Assembly: GCA_964391195.1 (NCBI GenBank)
Contig: CAYMLG010000007.1
Span: 53,326-117,325 of the forward strand
DNA length: 64,000 bases
Direction of reading: 5' to 3'
Source of the DNA: JAAYXE01 sp964391195
Lineage (GTDB): Bacteria; Chloroflexota; Anaerolineae; Anaerolineales; UBA4823
Shown here in pieces: positions 1 to 6,733 of the stretch; the stretch's first letter is position 1; every line of letters starts with the position of its first letter. The notes below the pieces were generated by a model. It saw only the letters and a list, made by a program, of their open reading frames with translations. It had not been told where the DNA came from and made no database searches. A program made the translations under genes and the position numbers.

Positions 1-701
1 TGCGGGTAGCCGGCGGATTCGGCGGCTGCTATGGCGCCTTCCACATCGTATTCCGTCCGGCGCAGTTGCACTTCCGGGCCGAGCAGCGCCCAGTAGGCGC
101 CCGGCCGGCCCTCATAGGGCATGCCCACACTGCCGGCGTTGATCACGCGGTAGCCGCCGGCCCCGCGGTCGTACTGGTGGTGGGTATGGCCGCCGATCAC
201 CACCTTTTCTTCCACGCCCTCCAGAATCCTGAGCAGGTCGGCCTCTGGGGTGAGCAAGGTGATGATCTCCTCGTCACTCTGCGGGGTGCCATGACAGAAG
301 CATACCTGACCCAGGCCGTCCACCTGCAGCACAATGCGCTCGGCGAAGCCCGCTAGGAAATCGCGCTGCTCCTGGTTGATGCGCTGCGCGCTCCAGGCGG
401 CAAAGAACCGCGCCGGGTTCTTTTCCTCGGGGTTGAACGGCGCGCGGCTGTCGTAAGCGGTCACCATCTCGCGGTCGGCGTTGCCGCGGATGAAGAACTT
501 CCGCCCCGGCAGATCCGCCAGGCGGTTGATCGTCTTGGCCGGGAAGGGACCGGAGGCCACATCTCCGCATACCACAACTGCCTCCACCTGTTCCCGCCCG
601 ATCTCCTCCAGGACGGCATCCATGGCGTGGAGGTTTCCGTGTATGTCGGAGATCACCGCAACCCGGGCTGCGATCTGCAATGGCACATCATTGTTTTTCA
701 T
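1..701 (-). CDS. Metallophosphoesterase, calcineurin-like (3' end outside window)
   Basis: A phosphoesterase of the YfcE/MJ0936-like calcineurin superfamily, a cytosolic metal-dependent phosphodiesterase or phosphatase of unknown substrate. The N-terminus reads MKNNDVPLQIAARVAVISDI followed by HGNLHAMDAVL, giving the D-x-H-G-N metal motif. Further on are GDVASGP, a GNAD motif, a CHGTP segment and GHTHHQ, which supply the remaining metal ligands in the usual order. The ATG at 699-701 follows AGGAGGAAAGACG, a strong ribosome binding site. The gene runs off the left edge, so the C-terminus is not visible. It is transcribed away from the small membrane protein at 808. The family call is secure; the substrate is not. 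Confidence 0.9.
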   Translation of the reverse strand, partial: MKNNDVPLQIAARVAVISDIHGNLHAMDAVLEEIGREQVEAVVVCGDVASGPFPAKTINRLADLPGRKFFIRGNADREMVTAYDSRAPFNPEEKNPARFFAAWSAQRINQEQRDFLAGFAERIVLQVDGLGQVCFCHGTPQSDEEIITLLTPEADLLRILEGVEEKVVIGGHTHHQYDRGAGGYRVINAGSVGMPYEGRPGAYWALLGPEVQLRRTEYDVEGAIAAAESAGYP

Positions 702-807
702 CGTCTTTCCTCCTATTTTTTGTTTCTGTAGCGCAACCGGCAAGCCGGTTGTGCGTATATATAGGTGCAAGACAATATCGCGACCTCACTAACAGGAGTA
801 TGGTTAG

Positions 808-1161
808 ATGAACACACATGTGAAAGTACTTGGTTGGCTGTATATCCTGTCCGGACTGCTCGGATTGGCCATTTCAGCCTTTATCATACTGATTTTGATG
901 GGCAGCGGATTCATCTCCGGAGACCGGACGGCAATCACCGTGCTAACGATCATCTCCATCGTCGTCGGCGGGTTCCTGCTGTTGGTGTCTCTTCCGGGGA
1001 TCGTCGCAGGAGTCGGGCTGCTCGGGTATCGTTCCTGGGCCAGGATCCTGGCGATTGTGCTTGGCGTCCTCAACCTACCCGCTTTTCCCACGGGGACGAT
1101 TCTGGGCGTTTATACCTTATACGTCCTGCTGGATGACGAAACCTCGCCTCTCTTTGCCTGA
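808..1161 (+). CDS. Small four-helix membrane protein, unknown function
   Basis: A 117-residue protein, almost entirely hydrophobic, with about four predicted membrane helices (roughly residues 8-32, 42-68, 75-92 and 95-112) separated by short polar turns such as SGDRT and GYRSWAR. The last residues (DDETSPLFA) are polar. A ribosome binding site, AGGAG, lies 10 nt before the ATG. It is monocistronic and ends before a strong hairpin terminator at 1208-1257. No family is recognised with confidence; it resembles small DUF4064-like or generic integral membrane proteins. Function cannot be inferred from neighbours, which lie on the other strand. Confidence 0.75.
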   Translation: MNTHVKVLGWLYILSGLLGLAISAFIILILMGSGFISGDRTAITVLTIISIVVGGFLLLVSLPGIVAGVGLLGYRSWARILAIVLGVLNLPAFPTGTILGVYTLYVLLDDETSPLFA

Positions 1162-1207
1162 AACTACCCCCTGAGCGCCGGTCACGGCAGTCTGCACTGA
1201 CGGGAGA

Positions 1208-1257
1208 AAACACAATAGACCTGACCGGATTCGCTCACTGTCAGGTCTATTGTGTTT
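1208..1257. terminator. Bidirectional hairpin terminator
   Basis: Two perfect 18-bp arms (1208-1225 and 1240-1257) with a 14-nt loop. The outer pairs are A/T-rich, so the stem ends in TTT on both strands. It lies between the convergent small membrane protein gene and the GerW-like gene and can serve both. Confidence 0.85.
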
Positions 1258-1267
1258 CAGCGAAATG

Positions 1268-1729
1268 CTAACTGTTACGGAGGGCCCGCAGCGCTTTCTT
1301 CGGCCGCATAAACCCGGAAATCATCGCTGCGACAAAACCGAAGGCAGTCAGGGCCGCCATGGCGATCTTGGTTACATCAACCACAGGTTCGACGCGCACG
1401 CCTTCCGGTGAGGCGACGATCACTGCGACCGGGCGGGACAGCACCCGGCCGCCTCCACCGCCCCCCGAGCCGGCGCCTCGATTCGCCTGTTCGCCCACGA
1501 CGGCGTTTGTCCCCGACCCACCGCCCAGGCCGAAGCCCATTACGGCCAGGACTTCTGCGGAGGGGATGATCAGCGTATCCCCGTTCTCGACAGGCTCCCC
1601 ATAGACCGCGTCAACTGTAGCCGAGTCGAGAAAGGTTTCCATCGTATTCTGGATTACATCCAGCGCCTGCTCCGATTCAACTACATCAAAATCCTCATCA
1701 AAGTCTTCGAGATTGGGTTCGTCAGACAT
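1268..1729 (-). CDS. GerW/YtfJ-family protein with C-terminal membrane helix
   Basis: A 153-residue member of the GerW/YtfJ family, originally named from Bacillus spore proteins but found widely in non-sporulating bacteria. Family-typical features are a start region predicting an amphipathic strand with GEPVENGDTLIIPSAEV, then the Gly-rich GFGLGGGSG, a long Gly-rich linker (about residues 84-96), and SRPVAVIVASPEGVRVEPV. After that core comes a hydrophobic helix (about 125-145) and a basic tail, so the protein is probably anchored at the cytoplasmic face. The ATG has an AGGAGGTCGAACG ribosome binding site. It is last in a four-gene minus-strand operon. Sporulation is unlikely here; no other spore gene is visible. 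Confidence 0.82.
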   Translation of the reverse strand: MSDEPNLEDFDEDFDVVESEQALDVIQNTMETFLDSATVDAVYGEPVENGDTLIIPSAEVLAVMGFGLGGGSGTNAVVGEQANRGAGSGGGGGGRVLSRPVAVIVASPEGVRVEPVVDVTKIAMAALTAFGFVAAMISGFMRPKKALRALRNS

Positions 1730-1753
1730 CGTTCGACCTCCTAGATCGAATGG

Positions 1754-2047
1754 CTAAACCGAATGGTTTCTGTTTCGAAAGATCTGCCACATGAGCAGGC
1801 CGGTGAATAGGCCGGCGCCAAGAATAGAAAGCTGCAGGATGCGAGTCACATCGCGAATGGGGACGATATCTTCTCGCCCATCCTCGGTGTAAACCAGCAT
1901 GGAATAGGGTCGCAGCCATTCCAGGCCGCCCTGCAATCCGGGGATACGGATCTCCAGCGCGCGGACAAAGGGGATCAGGGTCAGGTCCCCCCTCTTCAAA
2001 GGCTCCCCGCTGCGGATATCATAGTGAATGTAATCGGATATCGGCAT
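1754..2047 (-). CDS. Hypothetical protein with C-terminal membrane anchor
   Basis: A 97-residue protein with a soluble N-terminal part containing two similar beta-rich stretches and one helix near the C-terminus (about residues 71-90, LQLSILGAGLFTGLLMW) followed by a basic tail (FRNRNHSV). The ribosome binding site GAGGCAAAG precedes the ATG. It lies 24 nt before the GerW-like gene, which has the same topology of soluble domain plus C-terminal helix. This suggests the two products act together at the membrane. No family is recognised. Confidence 0.7.
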   Translation of the reverse strand: MPISDYIHYDIRSGEPLKRGDLTLIPFVRALEIRIPGLQGGLEWLRPYSMLVYTEDGREDIVPIRDVTRILQLSILGAGLFTGLLMWQIFRNRNHSV

Positions 2048-2059
2048 CTTTGCCTCGCT

Positions 2060-2500
2060 TTAGCTCTCTGGCGGTGGAGGGGAATCTACATCGTCCGGGT
2101 GGACTCCCTCAAAACCGCCTGAGGGGGATGTCGAGGCGACATCTCCACTCGTGGTGGCTGCCTGGCTCATCTTTTCGGATACTTTTTGGATTTCATTATT
2201 GAGTGTTCGCAGCGCGGCCAGCAGTTCTTCGCGAGCTTTATTCTGAACCTCACCGCTGCGGACTCGCTCGCTGACCTCCTGCGCTTCGGATTTCAGACGC
2301 TGCCCGGTAGGGCTTTCGCTGAACTTCTCTATCTCCCTCTTCATGCTGGTTCCCAGCTCTTTCAGCCCGGATTCGAGTTCTTGTTGTAGTCGTTTTCGCT
2401 CCGGGCTTTCCCAGGCAGTGCGAAGTGCATCCACCAGGTTTTTGCCCAGGAGGCGGAATTCGGCATTGATATCACTTTCGGGAGGCTGTTGTTCGGTCAT
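2060..2500 (-). CDS. Coiled-coil hypothetical protein
   Basis: A 146-residue hydrophilic protein that is nearly all charged amphipathic helix, from about residue 15 to 112, with heptad-like runs such as LQQELESGLKELGTSMKREI and LLAALRTLNNEIQKVSEKM. The tail is Pro/Ser/Asp-rich and probably disordered. I chose the ATG at 2498-2500 because GGAGACGCTT precedes it; an upstream in-frame start would overlap the previous gene. No signal peptide or membrane helix is present. It may be a cytoplasmic partner of the flanking membrane proteins. The family is unknown. Confidence 0.7.
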   Translation of the reverse strand: MTEQQPPESDINAEFRLLGKNLVDALRTAWESPERKRLQQELESGLKELGTSMKREIEKFSESPTGQRLKSEAQEVSERVRSGEVQNKAREELLAALRTLNNEIQKVSEKMSQAATTSGDVASTSPSGGFEGVHPDDVDSPPPPES

Positions 2501-2522
2501 AAGCGTCTCCTTCACTTCCACA

Positions 2523-3485
2523 CTAATTGGCGCTGGGGGCACCGGCATCGATCACTTCGAGCCGGCCTGAACCCTGGTCGATCTCCAGCAGGATCCCGGC
2601 GCCATCCGAATAATCGTCCGTCTCCCAAATACCGTCGTCATCGATCTCCCCGCTCACCAAATCCAGTCGGTTGCTGACCGAGAACTGCCCGCTGCCGGAG
2701 TCGAGCTCGAGCCTCACGGGAGTCGTGGGCGGCAGGACGATCTGCAGACTTCCCGACCCACCGTCGATCCGGGCCTGATAGCTGCCTGGTGGCAGTTCCA
2801 GTTCGATCGAGCCGGAGCCGCTGTCCAGGGTAAACCTGCCCAATTCCAACTCGGCCAGGGAGAAGTCATGTCTGCCGGAACCGGTATCGAAGGCCAGTTC
2901 GTAGGTGACTGAGGGATGAAGGGCGACCTCCCACCCGGGGGACTCTCCAAATGCAAAAAAGCCCCCAATCGTGCGTGAATCGAGATTCACCTCGGCATGC
3001 GAGCCGTTCTTCCGCACGTCGAAGATCAGATCGCCATAATAGGGGATCTCCCCGGCGATCAAGTCGTCGCTGCCGGCATCGAGCGAGGCGATGGAATTGG
3101 AGCCCGAGGGCCAGTCGATCGTGATCCGGGCGGTCTCAATTCCTTCCAGCGGAGCCTGGATCGTTTCTGTTCTTAGCTCGGCCCCGGCGGTGAGAGAGCT
3201 CAGCGCCGGGATTTGCGGGGCCAGGAACACCACCAAAAAGACAAAGGCAATGAAAAGCAGGGTGATCAATCCGGTAATAATGTTCGCCAGGGTGGAGCGC
3301 CGTCCAATCAGGATATCGATCCCCAGCAAGATCAGCGCTAACGGCCAAAAGCTGGCGATCACCGGCCACGCGTTCACCGGCAGCACATCCAGGTTAGCCA
3401 ACAGGAAAAGAACCCCCGCGCCGATGAGCAGCAGAGGCCACACGAAGCTATGCGATGTACGTCGAGGGCTAGGCCGATCTTCCAT
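2523..3485 (-). CDS. Membrane protein with LiaI/LiaF-like helices and toast-rack-like beta domain
   Basis: A 320-residue protein. Residues about 15-90 hold four hydrophobic helices, including PLLLIGAGVLFLLANLDVLP and PLALILLGIDILIGR, a pattern typical of LiaI/LiaF-like transmembrane regions. The remainder is an extracytoplasmic right-handed beta repeat with recurring DxGSGxxxxxL units (TGSGRHDF, SGSGSIEL, GGSGSLQI, SGSGQFSV, QGSGRLEV), as in DUF4097/toast-rack adhesin-like domains. The start at ATG 3483-3485 has GGAGGGACAAA in front. It heads a minus-strand operon ending with the GerW-like gene. It may sense or respond to envelope stress, by analogy with LiaF; this is inference. Confidence 0.75.
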   Translation of the reverse strand: MEDRPSPRRTSHSFVWPLLLIGAGVLFLLANLDVLPVNAWPVIASFWPLALILLGIDILIGRRSTLANIITGLITLLFIAFVFLVVFLAPQIPALSSLTAGAELRTETIQAPLEGIETARITIDWPSGSNSIASLDAGSDDLIAGEIPYYGDLIFDVRKNGSHAEVNLDSRTIGGFFAFGESPGWEVALHPSVTYELAFDTGSGRHDFSLAELELGRFTLDSGSGSIELELPPGSYQARIDGGSGSLQIVLPPTTPVRLELDSGSGQFSVSNRLDLVSGEIDDDGIWETDDYSDGAGILLEIDQGSGRLEVIDAGAPSAN

Positions 3486-3853
3486 TTTGTCCCTCCAAAT
3501 TTGTGATAAACAATTTCCGCCCACCGAGCAGGCCTTGCCTATCTATATTGTGCCTTAGATTTGCCGTCCTTGCAAGGGCCGGTAGGTGGAGTCAAAATCT
3601 TTAGCATACGGATCGCGGGCCTGGATCGAAGCCGCAAACCCTCTGACGATTTGGGCCCGCAGGTTGCGCGACTATTTTCACCTTCCCACGTATTCATAAC
3701 ACAGCTACAATGCTGTTGCGATCAGGCTGTGATGCTGCCTGGCCGGAGACATCCTGGGTGCACACTCCAACTTCGACCGGGGACGGACAAGTGAACTTGA
3801 CCGAGAATGCATGGCGTGATGCAACCCACCTTTCTGCCAGATATGGAGGTTTT
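3486..3853. other. Divergent intergenic region between two toast-rack-like genes
   Basis: About 370 nt with no convincing gene. It separates two divergently transcribed genes whose products share beta-repeat domains, so both promoters should lie here. A TACAAT at 3706-3711 is a possible -10 for the rightward gene. No operator could be assigned. Confidence 0.4.
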
Positions 3854-4744
3854 ATGTTGAACAATAAATCACTGCTGGGGGTACTGCTCGTGCTCGCCCT
3901 GCTGAGCCTCTCCTGCCGTGCCGTCCAGGCCCCGTTCAACCGCATCGACCGCATCGACCGGGTCGAGGTCGGTGAGACGGTCACCGATGAAATCGAGGTG
4001 GAGGCGCCCGATACGGATGGCGAAGTGGAAGTCGAACTATCTTTTGGCGCCGGATCCTTGAACCTGAACCCGGGCGCCGGGAGCACCCTCATTTCAGGCA
4101 CCGCCACTTACAATGTCGCTGAACTGAAGCCAGATGTGAGCACGTCCGGGAACCGGGTGAAGCTCTCACCCAGAGATACCGATTTCGGCCTGGGTGGGAT
4201 TAGGGAGTTATCTGGTGACGTGCGGAATGAATGGGACCTCGAGCTGGGGGATCAGATGATGGACCTGACCATCGAGGCCGGAGCCTACCGCGGTTCTTTC
4301 GAGCTTGGCGGATTGTCCATCACTTCTCTGGATGTTAGTGATGGGGCGGCGGATGTCGATCTGTCGTTCTCGGAGCCGAACCTGGTCGAGATGGATCGGT
4401 TCAGGTACCGCACCGGCGCCTCGAGCGTTGATTTCTTTGGGCTGGCAAACGCCAATTTCGCCGAAATGATTTTCAACGGCGGCGCGGGGGATTACCGCCT
4501 GGACTTTTCGGGTGAACTGCAGCGCGATGCCGATATTGATATCGAAGCCGGGATCAGCCAGATCACGATCATTATTCCGGAAGGCACGGCCGCGGTCGTC
4601 AACCTCTCCAGCGGTTTCTCGAATGTGGACACAGTTGGGGATTGGACCCAGTCCGGGGATACCTACACCCTGGAAGGAGAAGGCCCGGTGCTGACCTTTG
4701 ACATCGATCTTGCGGCAGGGAACTTGAATCTGGAAACGCGCTAG
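3854..4744 (+). CDS. Lipoprotein with toast-rack/LiaF-like beta domain
   Basis: A 296-residue lipoprotein. The N-terminus MLNNKSLLGVLLVLALLSLS is followed by the lipobox cysteine (LSLSC), so the mature protein is membrane-anchored outside the cytoplasm. The mature part is a beta-rich repeat domain with units such as VELSFGAGSLNLNPGAG, LTIEAGAYRGSFELGG and VDFFGLANANF, resembling DUF2154/toast-rack domains. I chose the ATG at 3854 because GGAGGT precedes it. It is divergent from the related membrane protein at 2523-3485, suggesting a functional pair. It ends before a strong terminator. Confidence 0.75.
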   Translation: MLNNKSLLGVLLVLALLSLSCRAVQAPFNRIDRIDRVEVGETVTDEIEVEAPDTDGEVEVELSFGAGSLNLNPGAGSTLISGTATYNVAELKPDVSTSGNRVKLSPRDTDFGLGGIRELSGDVRNEWDLELGDQMMDLTIEAGAYRGSFELGGLSITSLDVSDGAADVDLSFSEPNLVEMDRFRYRTGASSVDFFGLANANFAEMIFNGGAGDYRLDFSGELQRDADIDIEAGISQITIIIPEGTAAVVNLSSGFSNVDTVGDWTQSGDTYTLEGEGPVLTFDIDLAAGNLNLETR

Positions 4745-4761
4745 TGAAGCGCTTGGATGAA

Positions 4762-4815
4762 AAAATCTCATTGTGTGCCAACCGGCTCACCATCCGGCTG
4801 GACACAATGAGATTT
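4762..4815. terminator. Hairpin terminator after toast-rack lipoprotein
   Basis: A long stem with a perfect 15-bp outer part (4762-4776 with 4801-4815) that begins with AAAA and ends with TTTT, plus an inner CCAACCGG/CCGGCTGG stem with one mismatch. It is positioned 18 nt after the stop codon at 4744. Confidence 0.85.
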
Positions 4816-4943
4816 TATGTTTTACTCCGTGAATAGGATGAAGGGCATGCGTAGCATGCAATTTTTCGCTGTAATTTTAGTCAGGCGAGAATAAGCCCTT
4901 CAACCGTAGCCCGGGTCGTAATTCCGTCGTTCTGGCTGCCGGA

Positions 4944-5342
4944 TTATTCGAGGGCGCTGTAACCAGGACCACTCTGGAAATAATCATAATTCGGCTGGAT
5001 ATCTTCGGTCAGGTCGATAATTTCCCCTGCCTCAAGCTGGCGGACGGTATTCAAGACAACTGGCTCGCCGTGGTGGTTCGTACCTTCCCAATGACCGGTA
5101 AAACCTACACGGCTGAGGTATTCACCGCCCTGGGCGGTGTAGCCCTGCGGAACTTCATCTTCAGGGAAAATTGCTTCGTACGGACATTCTGGGATGCAGG
5201 CCCCGCAGTCAATGCAGGTATCGGGATCGATATAGTACCAGGGCCATTCCTCGACCGGTTTTCCCGGGACGATACATTCTACCGGGCAAACATCGACGCA
5301 ACCGGAGTCGCGGAGGCAGAGGCTGGTGATAATGTGGGTCAT
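4944..5342 (-). CDS. Ferredoxin with two iron-sulfur clusters
   Basis: A 132-residue ferredoxin, a small cytosolic electron carrier. The first cluster motif has cysteines at residues 9, 15, 19 and 23 (SLCLRDSGCVDVCPVECI), spaced like 7Fe/8Fe ferredoxins of the FdxA type. The second is the canonical C-x2-C-x2-C-x3-C-P in DTCIDCGACIPECP. The C-terminal 70 residues form an acidic extension typical of longer ferredoxins. The ATG has AGGAGGAACAATTT in front. It is monocistronic. Whether the first cluster is 3Fe-4S or 4Fe-4S cannot be decided from sequence alone. Its redox partner is unknown. Confidence 0.9.
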   Translation of the reverse strand: MTHIITSLCLRDSGCVDVCPVECIVPGKPVEEWPWYYIDPDTCIDCGACIPECPYEAIFPEDEVPQGYTAQGGEYLSRVGFTGHWEGTNHHGEPVVLNTVRQLEAGEIIDLTEDIQPNYDYFQSGPGYSALE

Positions 5343-5510
5343 AAATTGTTCCTCCTCATGGGTCTTTTATGAACAGCAGGTATATCAACAACCAGGAAAA
5401 GGTGGATTGCACGCAATGCATTCTCCCAGAATCCCACCTTGCCGAAATTGTAGCCTCCCACTTTGCCTTTGTCAAGCAAGATGTGTTTAATGTTACAATC
5501 CGTTAATCAT

Positions 5511-5560
5511 CCCCATGAACGGCTTCCCGATCGTTACCCCCATGAACAATTCCCGATCGC
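5511..5560 (+). repeat. Two-copy imperfect tandem repeat before the EamA gene
   Basis: Two copies of a unit close to CCCATGAACNNNTTCCCGATCG, offset by about 28 nt, directly upstream of the transporter start at 5568. Each contains an ATG, but neither opens a useful reading frame. Confidence 0.6.
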
Positions 5561-5567
5561 CATTTAG

Positions 5568-6506
5568 ATGAACCCTTCGCAGTCCCGACCGGTCACCCCG
5601 ATCCTGGCCCTGGCAGCCGCCATTCTGGCTGTATCCACCGCGGCGATCTTTATCCGTTTTGCCCAGGCATACGCCTCGTCCCTGGTTATCGCTGCCTACC
5701 GGCTCTCTCTGGCTGTGATCCTACTCTCCCCGATTGCTTTCTTCAAATACCGGAAGGAACTGGGCGGTTTGAAAGGTCGGGATTTAGGCTTAGCCCTGCT
5801 TTCTGGATTGTTCCTGGCGTTACATTTCGCCGCCTGGATCAGTTCCCTGGAATACACTTCGGTCGCCAGTTCGGTGGTGCTGGTGACGACCACACCCCTT
5901 TGGGTGGCCTTGCTCACCCCCGTTACATTAAAGGAACCTTTGGGACGGAGGACGCTGTATGGAATGGGGCTGGCGCTTGTGGGGGGTGTGATCATCGGCC
6001 TGAGCGATTCTTGCGCCTGGGCTGCAGGGAGGATATCTTGCCCGCCTGTGGCGGAATTTGTCCGCGGGCAGGCTTTCATCGGCGACCTGCTGGCGCTGAC
6101 CGGGGCAATCATGGCCGCGGCCTATCTGCTGATCGGCCGGCGGGTACGCACAAACTTGAGCCTCGTCCCTTACATTTTCGTCGTTTATGGTATGTCGGCT
6201 GTGGCGCTGGTCCTTGCGGTCGTTGCATCGGGCGAGCCTTTATCCGGCTACCCGCCCCAGGCCTATTTATGGTTAGTACTCCTGGCTGTAGTCCCCCAGC
6301 TATTCGGCCATTCAACCTTCAACTGGGCGCTGCGCTACGTATCCGCGGCATTTGTATCCATCACCCTGCTGGGTGAACCGGTCGGATCCACGATTCTGGC
6401 CTATTTCTTCCTCGATGAGGCGCCGGCAGCCATGAAGATTTTTGGTGCTATACTTATTCTCACCGGGATCGTGATCGCCGCCCGTTCAGAGGCCCCCCAA
6501 TCATAA
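5568..6506 (+). CDS. EamA-family (DMT superfamily) transporter
   Basis: A 312-residue integral membrane protein with ten hydrophobic helices in two repeats of five, the organisation of drug/metabolite (RhaT/EamA) exporters. Repeat one covers about residues 10-150 and repeat two 165-308. The typical repeat end LGEPVGSTILAYFFLDEAP followed by KIFGAILILTGIVIAAR is present near the C-terminus. Substrates in this family are amino acids, nucleosides or other metabolites, and sequence does not decide which. The ATG at 5568 lacks a clear ribosome binding site. A GC-rich hairpin (about 6510-6546) follows the stop. Confidence 0.88.
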   Translation: MNPSQSRPVTPILALAAAILAVSTAAIFIRFAQAYASSLVIAAYRLSLAVILLSPIAFFKYRKELGGLKGRDLGLALLSGLFLALHFAAWISSLEYTSVASSVVLVTTTPLWVALLTPVTLKEPLGRRTLYGMGLALVGGVIIGLSDSCAWAAGRISCPPVAEFVRGQAFIGDLLALTGAIMAAAYLLIGRRVRTNLSLVPYIFVVYGMSAVALVLAVVASGEPLSGYPPQAYLWLVLLAVVPQLFGHSTFNWALRYVSAAFVSITLLGEPVGSTILAYFFLDEAPAAMKIFGAILILTGIVIAARSEAPQS

Positions 6507-6590
6507 GGCGGCGCCGGTCTGCAAAACGGTAATCTGGCCGGCGCCAACACCGGGATTCTCCACGACGGCTAACCGCTGCTGGCACGATGA

Positions 6591-6725
6591 ATGAACTTTG
6601 AAATTTTGCGCCTACCCGGGGACGAGGTTGACGTGGGTGAGGCGCTGGCAGAAGCCGCCCGGAGAGAGGCCAGAGAAGACCCGCCTGGAAGGCGACCCAA
6701 TCAGCACCAGGCCTGGAAAGAATAA
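6591..6725 (+). pseudogene. Decayed Nudix-hydrolase fragment (Nudix box only)
   Basis: A 44-codon frame just upstream of ftsK that encodes RLPGDEVDVGEALAEAARRE followed by AREDPPG. This matches the Nudix box (G-x5-E-x7-R-E-U-x-E-E-x-G) except that the second glycine and one glutamate are changed to Asp and the final G is displaced. There is no room for the rest of a 130-residue Nudix fold, and the flanking DNA lacks a matching frame. I read it as a remnant of a deleted Nudix gene, not a working enzyme. A chance resemblance is possible but unlikely given the length of the match. Confidence 0.6.
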
Positions 6726-6733
6726 CTGCGGTT

